Part shown: positions 1 through 10,720 of the stretch, piece by piece | Layout: each line of letters opens with the position of its first letter | Position numbering within the stretch: the first letter of the stretch is position 1 | DNA from: Stemphylium vesicarium | Taxonomy: Eukaryota; Ascomycota; Dothideomycetes; Pleosporales; Pleosporaceae | DNA: 64,000 nt | Direction: 5' to 3' | Assembly: GCA_004380135.1 (NCBI GenBank) | Contig: QXCR01000020.1 | Location: 186,001-250,000, forward strand | Program-made: the position numbers and the translations under genes | The notes under the pieces: generated by a model | The model's database searches: none | What the model was told of the DNA's origin: nothing | Seen by the model: the letters and a program-made list of their open reading frames with translations, nothing else

Positions 1-1
1 A

Positions 2-930
2 CTCCACATCACTAACCCAACCGGCGCCTTAAGTTTCCTCGTCGAGCGAACAATGGCTCTAGACGTCTTCGGCTGTCCCCTATCCAGCCTCCACAGCCAC
101 AAAGACGTCATGTCCAACAAGTGTGTCGAAGAAACCGCCTACAACTCCTGCGGCATATAGATCACAGCCTCGTACATCAACCACAGCTGCACCGGCAACG
201 CGCACCGCTCCTTCATCGGCGACATGATGATCGTGCGCGCAACCAAGCCCCTGGCCCCCAACACAGAACTCAGCTTCCCTTACGTAGCCCCCCTCTCCCT
301 CTCCACCAGCGACGCGTCTCCTTTAGCCAAGAAGTTCAAAAGCTGGGGTTTCATCTGCTCCTGCGACATTTGCGCAGACATGAGAGATACCCCCTGGTCC
401 GTAGTCCAGAGAAGACAGAGTCTACTCCGCCAGTTCAAAGACCTGTGCGACACTTCATCCTCTCTAAGCGGTCTCCCAGCGAAGAAAATGCAACGCGTGC
501 TCACCGCTCTAAACGACACTTACACTAGTCCTGCGGAGCAAGTCCCCCGCTTTGCACTATTCGACCCCTTACTCCTCCTCACGCGCGTACACATGGACCG
601 CGACGACTTCGCAAACGGCCTCGATGCCGTCACGCAGACGCTGCGTACACTGGGTTTTGTAACCACGGGGCGCGATCGCAACGCATCTGCGGAATTCCAG
701 ATCGTGACTTGGGGCCATCTGCTGGACGTGTCGTGGAAGTCTGTTTGCATGCGCGGGGGGCGTTTGGGGTTTTGGGGTTGGTGGGCAAGGCGGGGCAGGC
801 GGATGGGTTTGCGAGGGTTGCGTATCGTGTGCTTGTGGGTGAGGATGAGAGTTTCAATGGGACGTATGAGTTTTGGGTTGACTGTTTGCGTGGGGGTTGG
901 TGGGTTGGTCTTCGCCTTCTGAGGGACTAA
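2..930 (+). pseudogene. SET-domain protein (SMYD/TPR-SET-like), 5' truncated by window edge, with lesions
   Basis: This is the C-terminal half of a SET-domain lysine methyltransferase-like protein; its start lies upstream of the window. The SET signature is visible as SYINHSC near position 175, followed by an SFPYV segment and a post-SET cysteine pattern (CSCDIC near 358-375). Two lesions break the frame. An in-frame TAG at 158-160 falls where the reading GI-stop-ITASYINHSC expects a sense codon, probably Trp. The C-terminal helical segment continues in another frame after about 725-735, reading VVEVCLHARGAFGVLG and then AYRVLVGEDESF, which is the usual C-terminal pattern of such proteins. 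I therefore call a pseudogene or a sequence with errors. The SET identity is good; the substrate is unknown. Confidence 0.62.
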
Positions 931-1692
931 GGGGTTGTATGGGAGTACGCGATTCGGGTTTCAAGGATAAGGAAAGAGGGTTGATTCGGGTATTGTACGA
1001 AGTGTATCAAGTGTAGAAATTGACAGTTGGTGCGGCCAGCTTCATATCCAGTTCCCTTCTCCTCTGCGCTCTTGCTCTGTCATTCATTCCTGCTGCAGTC
1101 ATCGTTCTATCCCTATCCACACACATCGCTAGCTCGCCCGTGAAGCGACGTAGATCATCTTAAAAGATCCATAAGCGTCCCTGTCGCCTTGCATGTGCTG
1201 TGTTCCGTACACTGCAAGTCTTGTTCTGAGCGATGGTCGTGGTTTGGCGTTGAGCAAATATGGCGTTTGGGGCTTGCAGAAGGACGTACGCCCGTCTTGC
1301 ATCGTATGCGTCCGGCTATTAGACTTGCGAGGCGCGCTGGTTCGGTGTCTCTTACTATTCGGGAGTAGTCCACTATTCCAGCGTCGTGCACTATTGCCGT
1401 GTCACTTCCTAGGACGTCTTCGAGTCATAATCTCCATCCGAGAGAAACGACACTACTTTGCAGAGAGGTTGAATATTTCCTTACACTTTGAATTTACAAT
1501 TCTTGATATATAGACCAAGCTCATGCCCGTTATCAGTCTTTTAGGAATAGATACGGCATAGTATTAGATAGATCTAGTCAACCTAATACCTCCAGTCCTT
1601 GAGCAGGTAGCTTTCGCCAAGTGTAGAAAAATCTTGCCACAATGTAGGCATGTGTATCGTGCCGGATTCTTCGAGGATTAAATTCTTCAACA
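931..1692. other. Intergenic, no gene seen
   Basis: Only short overlapping reading frames with no recognisable motif. It separates two convergent damaged genes; no repeat or RNA gene was noticed. Confidence 0.5.
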
Positions 1693-4600
1693 TCATGTTA
1701 TAGCCATGTATCCCAGAAACATGGCCCCTAGAGTGAGTGTGAACCCTGAAGCAGTAAATGCGCCCTGGATGTCCTTTTTCTTGACTGACCAGACTATGGC
1801 AAAGATCAAACTGAACAGGATGATTATGACGAAGCAACAGTAGATAGTTGGCCAATGCCAATCTTCCTCGAGATGGAGACCCCATCCTATTGCCACCTTG
1901 TTTTGGGCCGCTTGGAGCTCTCCCTTGAAACGTCGTTTGGATAGCTGATGAAGAGTCGTTGTTTTGATCGACCGCGATTGAGTGAGGATTGAGAAAATCT
2001 CCCTTCAACATCTTAGGGCCTAGGACCGGCACTAGACGTCGCTCCTGTGACCTTGGAGCTAGAGTGCAAAGATACTCTTTATCTTCTCCCACTCGCTCTA
2101 CTGGTGGAACGCAGAGACAGTAGGGACTAAGAGCTCGATTAAGATGCCCATTAGTTGTAATTACGCACACATGGTCGTGACGGTATACCTCGGCGGCGTT
2201 GCTGTCATTGACTTTGAACTGGCGAGGCGTCAGTGTCTGCGCAGGGTCTATAGTTTTGAAGGCCTACCTGGGCTAAAGACAGGTTTCCAATGCTTCGCAG
2301 AGAAAACTAACTGCGTTTCGTGAAGTATTGGTCTCGCAGATACTCAAAAAGCTTCCGATCATCGTTGATATTCTGGAGCACCTCCTGCTTCAGTGTTGTT
2401 TTCGCTCTTCCGTCATCTACACAAAGCAGCAGGCGAAGAGCTTCTTGTCCTGGAATTGCATTTTCATTTCCAAATGCTCCAATATCAGCAATCGGAGCAA
2501 GTGGCTGCAACTCATGCCCTCCTTGTTCGGCGTCTGAGTGTGGCTGTTGTTGCCCTCGATGTGGCTGACGGAAAAACTTGAGAATTCGCTGAAAAGGTCC
2601 GGACGGGGCTTGTCCGCCAGCGCCAGGGTGATTTGAAACCGGGTATCGCTTTTGCAGCACTGTCTCAAGCTCGGCTGCAGCGCCGGAATCTAGCTCAACA
2701 AATTTATCAAACATGCGCCTGCCACCCTGGTGTACGTATCAGTATGTGGTCAAAACAATTGTATATCGCAGCGTACCGAGGTCCAATACACACAAGTTCT
2801 TCCCTCACGTACTGGGGGCTCCAGTACTGGGAAACCGATGCTTCGTAAGATCTTGTCCACGAGCAACGGTAAGCTCAGAGAGAATACCGGGTCGTATACA
2901 AGGTTCTCAGGTTGCGCTTCGGCGGCAAGGCGTTGAGAACTCTCCAAGAATTCGTGACGACTCGACTTGTCCCTCTCTCCAGGTAGCATTGGTGGTGTAG
3001 TGCCCTTCGCTTCTGACAACGTGTGTCCCCCGGTTCGATCAAGGTCTGGTTCAGTGAATTTAACAAACTCATCGCCTGGTACAAAGACGATGTCTTTTGA
3101 TGAGAAGCCAGTATCTGTAGCGTCATCGTTCCTACTTGTATTTCCTGGCAAAGGAGGTTGTGACCACTCGTCCTGTGGTTCCCTGTAGGCGTGAAAAGGC
3201 TGACCGGATACTCGAAAGTTGGAATTGGCTTCGGTTGTTTCCACTGCACCTTCCTCGAAACCTTCGTCTGAATCATCATCAGGATCAGGCGGATCAATCT
3301 ATCTCACCTAGTAAATATTAGATAGGCATAATCTGTGTCTACTGCAGTCTTTTGCTTATAGAAATACATATTACAAGAGTTTGTTGAACTCACATCTGCT
3401 GCTCCCGGTGTGATCTGGCTGGTTTTACTTACAAGTTCCGCTCGCATGTCACATAAGCCTCCCATCATGATATTGAACGCTGCACTGGTACTTTCTTCGA
3501 ACCTGCATACAGAATGATGGTCTGTCCCCAGAATATGTGTAACTGGATGATCAAGTAAACCAGCAGAAGCAGGCGTGACGATCTGATCACTACGTCAGCT
3601 CATGCAACCAGTGCCTCTGAGCTTCTTACCTGTTGAGTCACTCCCGGAAAATCTGGGGCCAAAGCTGTTGCACGGGATTCGCAATAACATCGAATCAAGG
3701 GACGGTATCGGAGCGTAGCCCAGTCATTCGCAGACTTGCCAACAAGCAAGCCAGTCAAGCCGATCTAACTACATTCAGTAGCACCTTAACCTATAAGAGT
3801 TAGTTGGTTACCACATTAGGTTAGACCGGCTTGATTGGCTTGCTTGTTGGCAAGTCTGGTCATTCGCAGCGTCGATTTGACAAGGGTCGAGGACTTTCAG
3901 CTCTCCGATAAGGTTAGCTTGAGGCTTAGCACACCTTCCATGGCTAATGTAAAATTGGACCATTGTGCGGCCATCAATCCGACATTTGGGGTACTCAAGA
4001 GCACTAGTCCACAGTGGCCAAGCTCCAGTCCAGGATGCGAATTGAGGATACTTCCCGTATCGCACCATAGCTAGACGAACAATCAGGCCTCCCATAGAAT
4101 GGCATATGAATAGAATGGGTCGCGCGCGTTCCTCAGCCGATGAGCTTCTTGTACTACTTGGACAAGAAAGAACCACTCCAAAGTCTTCAAATAGCGATTG
4201 CGTTGTCTGGCCGTCTATCAATTGCAAGTCATAACCATTTGTCATGATCCTGCTGTTCCCAAAAGGAGGCTGTTGTGGCAAAAGGTCTCTTAGCCACATT
4301 TTGGTCCCACTGGTCCAAGTCTCGAATGCGTGTCCATTCAGACCGTGAACAGCGCAGATGCTGAGGCATCGTCAGCACTACATTGCAATCGCAGTGAAAG
4401 GATCGGATATACTCCAAGTCTATTGCTGCTTCATTGCGTCCGCTATGCAATAATGTGATGCCGCGAAAGTCGTCATCGATCCAGGCATCCGTTTTCGCCT
4501 TCTGAAGTCTTTCTGTCTCGTTACTCAATGCCTTGTCTTTCGCTGTTGACGTTGTGAAGGTGACTGTCGCAGTTTTGAGGTGTCTCTGCTGTGCTAAGCT

Positions 4601-4717
4601 TGTACCAAGTAAATCATCAGAAGCTCCAGCATTGCTACTGGACAGACGGGGAAAAACTCGAGCGAAAGTGTTCCGACCATGGCTCGCCGTCCCCAGGCCT
4701 GCACGCGTCTGTGATCA
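1693..4717 (-). pseudogene. Alpha/beta hydrolase (DUF676/SERAC1-like) with C-terminal two-helix membrane region, disrupted by a MITE
   Basis: This is a multi-exon minus-strand gene. The N-terminal part has the serine-hydrolase fold: ICAVHGLNGHAFETW is the oxyanion strand, read across a 52-bp intron (4361-4412), and FICHSMGGL is the nucleophile elbow near 4105. A middle part reads LLDHPVTHILGTDHHSV. Introns at 3583-3629 and 3299-3393 join it to an acidic linker and then to ALRLLLCVDDG and INDDRKLFEYLRDQYF segments seen in fungal membrane-anchored proteins. The end (1693-1900) holds GWGLHLEEDWHW and two hydrophobic helices. Two lesions are visible: a 128-bp MITE plus 8-bp duplication within the hydrolase domain (3731-3866), and a +1 shift in a four-base homopolymer at 1962-1965, where removing one base joins VDQ to TTTLHQL. 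The first exon was not resolved. Family membership is confident; the exact exon set is not. Confidence 0.6.
3731..3858. mobile_element. hAT-like MITE, 128 bp, with 40-bp terminal inverted repeats
   Basis: The left end begins CAGACTTGCCAACAAGCAAG and the reverse complement of the right end begins with the same 20 bases. About 40 bp pair, with three mismatches. It is flanked by an exact 8-bp direct duplication, GTCATTCG, at 3723-3730 and 3859-3866. An 8-bp target duplication and CAG-type termini are typical of hAT elements. The element has no coding capacity, so it is a non-autonomous miniature copy. It lies inside the coding sequence of the hydrolase gene. Removing 3731-3866 (element plus one duplication) restores an open reading frame across the junction (QIDAANDWATLRYR). 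Confidence 0.85.
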
Positions 4718-5425
4718 ACCTGTGACTCAATGTATCCGTATTCTAAACCAGTTGATGTTCTGCTACTTTTCACTCACCCACTTATGATGGTAGCATCTGA
4801 CCGGAACTTGCGGATATGATAATTATTTCCTCCAACACCACTTAGTATAGATAAATACTAGATCCATCCCGTGGGAAGCTTTCTATTATGAAAAGCAGTC
4901 ACCAGTAAGCCCCATGTAGAAGCCATCGTGAGCTCCCACTCTTAATGACGAGCGCAAACAAGAAGACTCAGACAGCAGTCTGTAGCCAAAGGCGCCCACA
5001 ACCCGCGATCGTGAGATCCAGTCGTAACAAAAGAAAACCATCACATCCAAGCTCTTACTTCCTCCCCGCCACCTGCATCTCGGGCGAGTGCTCGAAATTC
5101 CTTACAGCAGTACTCCTTAGCGCCTCAACACTATGCGGCACGGTAGGTTGGCGCATTGGAGAACCCATCCCATCCACCACAGCCACCTTACTCTCACCGT
5201 GCCTCGCAGCCCTTCATGCGGTCGCGCTCCCCCATCCCCATACACCGCCTGTAAGCTCCTCTCGGGCTTCATACCAGGGATCGGATAACCGGCCCTCGAA
5301 TAACCAGCCTTCGAATAACCAGCCCTCGGATTACCAACTGCAGGCCTCGTACCCTGCCTCTTACTCACATATCTCTCCAAAGCTGGATTGTTCTCTTCCC
5401 AGTCCCTCCCCACGTGGCCACCCTG
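4718..5425. other. Intergenic region with short reading frames
   Basis: Contains the presumed first exon and promoter of the hydrolase gene, in which I could not fix a start, plus the 15-bp repeats listed separately. A 163-codon plus-strand frame and a 98-codon minus-strand frame overlap here; neither has a recognised motif. Confidence 0.4.
5282..5341. repeat. Four tandem 15-bp repeats
   Basis: The unit is close to GAATAACCAGCCCTC, repeated four times with a few substitutions. On the minus strand it can be read as a glycine/tyrosine-rich peptide repeat (AGYSK, AGYSR, AGYPI), so it may be the tail of an alternative isoform of the neighbouring minus-strand gene. Confidence 0.7.
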
Positions 5426-6019
5426 TCACTTGCTAGCTTCCCTCAGCGCGCGCAAAAGCGGCCCCGCAGTCCCAATCTCCTTGTGAAACTCTATCGCGTA
5501 CGCGAAATCCGCGTGGCTTAGGAATCCCACAGTCGACCCCGGTGTCATGGCCAACACGTCCTTGCGCCTTAATGCCTCGAGAGCCTTGACCTCCACAGAT
5601 ACATCGCCCAGACACTGCGCTGTAATCACCAGTTTGATAATGTCCAGCCACGGCGTCTCCATGGCCATTGCAGCGATAGATAAGCCAAAGCTGGCGCCGT
5701 ACTTCCTTACAATCTCTTCGCTTAGGCGAGGGTGGTGGCTGTAGCGGTGCATAGGAGCGAGCGTAGCGAGGTAAGTGAGATGAGATGAGGATGTGGGGAT
5801 GGCGATGAGTGGGATGGTAATAACTGTCATGGGAGGAGGGCCGAGGAAGAGGCTTATTCGGTCCGTGGCCAGGGCGATGATTTCTTCGCACGTTATTATG
5901 TCCCAAGTTGAGTCCGGGTGCTGGTCAGGGGAGGTTGGAAGTGCGAGCGTGGGAGTGGTGGATGTGAATGGGGGTGTGGTGCTTTTGGCACCGAGGAAAT
6001 ATTTGCTAAGGAAAGACAT
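5426..6019 (-). CDS. Hypothetical protein, 197 aa
   Basis: A single uninterrupted frame opens with MSFLSKYFLGAKSTTPPF and ends ALREASK. I do not recognise a family. The N-terminal 45 residues are rich in Ser, Thr and Pro; from about residue 45 the protein looks folded and mostly helical (CEEIIALATDRISLFLG, then ETPWLDIIKLVITAQCLG). There is no signal peptide or clear membrane segment. Codon use (many C- or G-ending codons) and length favour a real gene over a chance frame. A minus-strand frame at 5117-5413 with a short repeat could be a further exon if splicing skips the stop at 5426; this is not shown. It could also be a lineage-restricted gene. Confidence 0.55.
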   Translation of the reverse strand: MSFLSKYFLGAKSTTPPFTSTTPTLALPTSPDQHPDSTWDIITCEEIIALATDRISLFLGPPPMTVITIPLIAIPTSSSHLTYLATLAPMHRYSHHPRLSEEIVRKYGASFGLSIAAMAMETPWLDIIKLVITAQCLGDVSVEVKALEALRRKDVLAMTPGSTVGFLSHADFAYAIEFHKEIGTAGPLLRALREASK

Positions 6020-6464
6020 TTTGGGGGTCTTGCAGTGAGGTAATACGAGGGGATTTGTAAGTGTGGCGTTGGGTGGTTTCAGGAGAAATTGGGGGAGAAA
6101 GAGAGTGTGCGCGTTGCTCGATTACAGTGGTATGACGAAGGAGGCAGTGTGTGACCCTGCTGCTTTATAGGGTGGAGGAAAGCCGAAGAATAACCATTAA
6201 TTCGCAGCCAAAGTATGGAAGCCTATCATGGATCAGGTCCTAGTCAGCGTCACTGACGGGCCCACGGTTAGTCAGCAATGCTATACGTGGAGCGGCCAAA
6301 ACCAAGATGTCGCTGCTTTCGTGTTGGGGACCATGTGAGAAAGGCCAAGCCTCGACAAAGGAACTGTTGATTCTATCATTGCGGTCCTTAAGACCCCGTT
6401 CTGGGGCTCGATGTCGCCGGAAGCCTTTGAAATCATATTTACACATGCAACCACATTTCGGGTC
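6020..6464. other. Intergenic, no gene seen
   Basis: Upstream region of the 5426-6019 gene and 3' region of the GRIM-19 gene. No motif or repeat was noticed. Confidence 0.5.
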
Positions 6465-6952
6465 CTACTTGGTCTCGTGCTCGGGTGTAATCGCAAATGT
6501 AGGTCGAACGAATCTGTGCCCGCATGATTAGCAAATGCTCAGCCAAAAGCCAGGTCCCATAACCCATACCTGTCGGTGTTGTAGACCTTGGTCTCTGTGC
6601 CCAAAAGCTCCTTTTCCCTAGCCTTGTCTGCCAGATGCCTTCGCACTTGGTCACGGTCCTCCTCTGCTTGCAAGGCTGGGATGAGGTGTATCCGCGCCCA
6701 CATCTTCTCGCGCGCGAGTTCGCTGTGAATTGTCAGTGATTGCCCCCTCCAGTCCGAGATGCCCGAATAGCATTTCCAGGCGGTCCTCGCGTACTTGTGC
6801 TCCCGGATACCCTGTCCAACCCTCCAGAAACCATATGTCATCAGCGCCGCGGTTCCGATAATGTATGCGGCGGGGCGGAAGCCTCGAACAGGCAGGTTGC
6901 GCTTGTATTGGACGGGGCTGTAGCCGCCCTGTGGCGGCATATCCTGCGGCAT
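6465..6952 (-). CDS. NADH:ubiquinone oxidoreductase subunit GRIM-19/NDUFA13 (B16.6)
   Basis: Accessory subunit of mitochondrial complex I, embedded in the inner membrane with one helix. The protein opens MPQDMPPQGGYSPVQYKRNL, has a single membrane segment (AAYIIGTAALMTYGFW), then the conserved stretch ELAREKMWARIHLIPALQAE, and ends FVRPTFAITPEHETK. Three exons are joined by introns at 6723-6794 and 6514-6569, both with GT-AG ends; the spliced frame gives 119 aa, the normal fungal length. The start is the first ATG, and its conserved MPQDMPP sequence supports it. It is divergent to TRM10 across a 210-bp shared upstream region. Frame and splice sites are intact. Confidence 0.95.
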
Positions 6953-7162
6953 GATGGGCGGTCGTGGTCGGGGTTCAATGCGTGTTCGGAGGGTGTCGTC
7001 GTCAATGCGGAGATGCGAAGTGAGGTTCGAGCTCGGGAAGCCGCCATGACAGGGACCTGGCTTGGCGCGCTAAGAGGAGGGTGAGCATAATTTTGTCGAT
7101 GCTGAGTGGGTGGAGACCTTTCACTACGCAATTTCACCAATTGGCAATTATCGCGGCAAAAG
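6953..7162. promoter_or_regulatory. Shared divergent promoter region of GRIM-19 and TRM10
   Basis: 210 bp separate the two divergent start codons. No TATA element is obvious. The role as a bidirectional promoter follows only from position. Confidence 0.4.
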
Positions 7163-8380
7163 ATGGATTCTGAGGAGAGACCCGCCAAGATGCGCAAGTT
7201 GGAGAGTGCAGACGGTGATGAGATTGTGGTGGATGCGCCCGCGGATACCACACCCACTGAACAAAACCCCGCGAGCGCCGAGCATGGAGAAACAGCTGGT
7301 AGTGCTGAAGCTGCGACTGCAGCGCCGGCTGAGGGTGGAGATGCGGAGCCAAAACTATCGAAAAATCAACTCAAGAAGCAACGGCGTCACGAACGATGGG
7401 AAGCAGGGCGCGAAGATCGCAAATTGAAACGAAAAGAAAAAGTCAAGGAGAAGAAAGAACGACGGCGGGAGGAGTGGGCCAAGATGCCAGCAGATGAGAA
7501 TGGGAACAGGCCGCGACCACCACCTTCACGTGCTCCGAGACACTCAGCGGGACCTGGAAAGCAAGTGCCCATCACCGTAGTCTTCGACTGTGACTTTGAG
7601 GAGTTGATGTTTGATAACGAACTCAAGAGCTTGGGACTGCAAATCACGAGGTGTTACAGCGACAACCGAAAGGCCAACTTTAGGGCGCATTTGGCACTGA
7701 GCAGCTTTGGTGGCAAGATGAAAGAGCGTTTCGATGGAATCTTGGCGAAACAGTACACCAGCTGGAAGAGCTTCCAATTCTTCGAGGAGGACTTTGTACA
7801 AGTCGCAGAGAAAGCGAAAGAGTGGATGGCCGGACCAGACGGGGGAGAGGTGCTGGGAGCCTTGAAGACTTCCTCGGATGCTGAGAAGCCAGCAAAACAG
7901 GATGGGGCAGAGGGAGAAGCAGAAGCAGAAGCAGAGGAAGGCGAGATTGTCTATCTCTCATCCGAGTCCGACGAGATCCTCACACACTTGAAACCAAACA
8001 GCACCTACATCATCGGTGGTTTGGTAGACAAGAACCGACACAAGGGCATCTGTCACAAGCGAGCTGTCAGCCGCGGCATCAAGACTGCAAAGCTACCCAT
8101 TGGCGAATATCTCGAGATGAAGAGTCGTCAGGTACTGGTCACAAATCACGTGCTGGAGATTATGCTGAAGTGGATGGAGTTTGGAGATTGGGGCAAGGCT
8201 TTCATGGCTGTCATGCCGGAGAGAAAGGGTGCTAAGCTGAAGGGTAGTAACGCGGATGGAGAAGACGATGGAGATGCTGCGGACGACCGGGAGGAGCATT
8301 TGGACCAGGATCTCGCGGATGCGGCGGAGGAGGCAAGAGCGGAGACTGAAGAGCCGGCCGCAGAGACCACGGCCATATAG
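7163..8380 (+). CDS. TRM10: tRNA (guanine(9)-N1)-methyltransferase, TRM10 family
   Basis: SPOUT-class methyltransferase that makes m1G at position 9 of tRNAs using S-adenosylmethionine. Single exon, 405 aa. The N-terminus is charged with a Lys/Arg/Glu-rich helix (residues about 75-115: KNQLKKQRRHERWEAGREDR), as usual in TRM10. The SPOUT core runs from about residue 130 to 350: ITVVFDCDFEELM, then QITRCYSDNRKANFRAHL, then VYLSSESDEILTHL, YIIGGLVDKNRHKG and TAKLPIGEYL, whose late segments form the knotted cofactor site. The C-terminus is acidic. The ATG at 7163 is preferred; an in-frame GTG upstream is not needed. No lesions. Confidence 0.95.
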   Translation: MDSEERPAKMRKLESADGDEIVVDAPADTTPTEQNPASAEHGETAGSAEAATAAPAEGGDAEPKLSKNQLKKQRRHERWEAGREDRKLKRKEKVKEKKERRREEWAKMPADENGNRPRPPPSRAPRHSAGPGKQVPITVVFDCDFEELMFDNELKSLGLQITRCYSDNRKANFRAHLALSSFGGKMKERFDGILAKQYTSWKSFQFFEEDFVQVAEKAKEWMAGPDGGEVLGALKTSSDAEKPAKQDGAEGEAEAEAEEGEIVYLSSESDEILTHLKPNSTYIIGGLVDKNRHKGICHKRAVSRGIKTAKLPIGEYLEMKSRQVLVTNHVLEIMLKWMEFGDWGKAFMAVMPERKGAKLKGSNADGEDDGDAADDREEHLDQDLADAAEEARAETEEPAAETTAI

Positions 8381-9005
8381 AGCACCAAGGTCACTTGAAG
8401 GGCCTTTGATTGGTTGAGAATGGTATCACAGGATAACGTCAAACGACACATGTGGCTGCATAATGCTGAAGGTGGATGATTACAGCTACACATCTCCAGG
8501 GCGGGGTAATGCCACTGTCTTCCCCAGCAGAGTCGCGAATTGCTGGAAACAACACCAGTATCACGCATATCGCTCACGACTCCAAGCTTATCCAAACTTA
8601 ATTCACCCATGCAAAGTTCGCACCGACTGTACATGAACCGTCCGAAGTCAGCCCTATCGGGTAGCGGGAAACAAGCTTCCTAGCTGCATGCTAGCGCCCT
8701 TTCCACAGATACACCTCAAGGTACCGGAGCGGCATGCAATCACTAAGCATGCATCACCTTTTCGTAGCTTGATATCACTGGCTTTCACTGTAGCCCCCAA
8801 AATGCATCTATTCCGTTCAAGACCATGCTTATGTAACAGCCACGCCCCTTGTAACTTGCCTTATGAGGCTCCAAGCAGCTGTCAGCCCACTAATTTTGCG
8901 CAACGTCACAGCTATTCCAACCTGCGACAACCCCAGCCCACCACCTCCAGCACACGACCCACATTAGTCCAGGCACATTGCTATTGTTGTCACTAGTTGC
9001 CCATC
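8381..9005. other. Intergenic, no gene seen
   Basis: Between TRM10 and the OXR1-like gene, with C-rich stretches close to the latter's start. Nothing else was recognised. Confidence 0.5.
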
Positions 9006-10198
9006 ATGTCGCGTTCAGAAGGATCGCCGTCTTCGCCCTTCCGCTCCCCGTCTTCACATACATCGCCGCCACCAAAGCGCGCCACACCCAATCGATCCTC
9101 GTCGTACTTTACGTATCCCGTATCATATGCAATGTCGGGTATTCTACGAAGATTGAACACGGAATCTAGTCCCAAGCCAGACGCGCAAGCGAAATCAGAG
9201 CGCAGTAGCAACCGCAATAGCGCAGGCAATCTGCAATCGCAGCTGCAATCCACCGCCTCTTCGCTCTCCCAATCCTTTGCGAGTTTCGTCTCGTCCAACA
9301 CCTCAGATATGAACGCCGTCTTCCAACCACCACACCGGATAGCGAGCCCATTCCAACCGCCTCCACTGACACCGCTGAGTCTAAAGGGATGGAGGAGTGG
9401 CATGCGAGAAAAGGGCAAACTGCTGAGCAAAGCCCTGGCTGAGGAGATCAGGCTGCTACTGCCGCCAAGGCTGCAGTTGGTGGACGAGTGGAGTCTGGCA
9501 TACAGTCTGGAGCAGAATGGTGTGAGCCTGGGTACACTCTACCAGCAATCTGAGGAGTATCGGGGGAAACGAGGTGGATTCGTACTCGTCGTCCGAGACG
9601 GCGGTGGAGGTGTACGTAATCTAGCATCACAGCTACGATGAAGCAGTACTGACGTCTTGCGACAGGTCTTTGGCGCGTATCTTTCTGACCCACCACACCC
9701 CTCTACGTCATTCTACGGCAACGGCGAATGCTTCCTTTGGCGCGCACACATCCTTGCCGGGCTTCCAGATCTACAAATGAACCTCCCACCCCCGCCGTCG
9801 GAAGATACTACAAACGCGGTCCGGATGACCACCATATCATCACCGAAGAGGAGGGAGGATAAGCTGGCTCCACCACAGAACGGCCAAACGACTAAGAGTG
9901 GTGCAAGTACACCAGAGAGGATAAGATTCAAGGCTTTTCCATACAGCGGGGTCAACGACTACATGATCTTCTGCGAGCATAGCTATCTGAGTGTTGGCGG
10001 AGGGTAAGTTGCATGCATGTGCGCCGGAATGAACTAGACTGATTCTGTCGCAGTGATGGCCACTACGGCTTATGGCTAGATGACAACCTCGAGAACGGCG
10101 TATCGGATACGTGTCCCACATTCGGCAACGAACCTCTCAGCGACGACGGCAAGAAGTTTGAGGTCATGGGCGTCGAGCTTTGGTACATTGGCGTTTGA
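9006..10198 (+). CDS. TLDc-domain oxidation resistance protein (OXR1-like)
   Basis: TLDc proteins protect against oxidative damage and, in yeast, Oxr1 acts on V-ATPase disassembly. Three exons (9006-9611, 9666-10003, 10054-10198) give 362 aa, with introns of 54 and 50 bp. The first 120 residues are Ser/Pro-rich and probably disordered. The TLDc domain then runs to the end: EWSLAYSLEQNGVSLGTLY, VFGAYLSD, FYGNGECFLW, then YMIFCEHSYLSVGGGDGHYG and the closing FEVMGVELWYIGV, which is the standard TLDc terminus. The start at 9006 gives MSRSEGSPSSPF; another in-frame ATG at 9132 is possible. No lesions. Confidence 0.93.
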
Positions 10199-10720
10199 AC
10201 TTCACTTCGACTCGTCTTTAACTCACACGACACCCGATACGATTTTCTTTTATACTGGCGGCATTTTGGTTCGGCGTTGCAAAACCCACGGCAGATTTCA
10301 GGCTTGGGAGAATGCTGGAGCGCCAAAGGTGCAGCGCACCTGGGATGCTAATTGGCGAGATAGAAACTGCGGGATACCCCAATGGAATATTCAGTTATTT
10401 TCCTTCGGCTTCGGTTCGCTTGCTGTGAGATTGTCGCCTCTTCTTTGTCTTCCCTTCTATATAATCGGCTCTCAGGGCGTGTTATTACGGCTCACTGTGA
10501 CTCTCTTGAGGCTACTCACAAATGACGGCTTACTTGATTCCTGGCCTCTGTTGTAACGACTTCTCTGGGATACAGTTCTCGACAGCGCAGCAGCTTCTGC
10601 GAGGACTCAGCATGTCTATCATCAAGCCACGAGATACGACGTAGAAGCATTGGCCTTTCGGGTAAGAATCCCCAAGCAATTTGGCCTCCATTGCTAAACT
10701 AACGCAGCCAAGGTCGCAGG
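10199..10720. other. Intergenic, no gene seen
   Basis: Upstream region of the first RING-BTB copy. A possible short exon before 10660 followed by a GTAAGA donor may belong to that copy, but its frame closes quickly at a TAG. Confidence 0.4.

Noticed and set aside
4945..5436. 163-codon plus-strand frame
   Set aside because: Ser/Pro/Asn-rich reading across the 15-bp repeats; no motif and poor start context.
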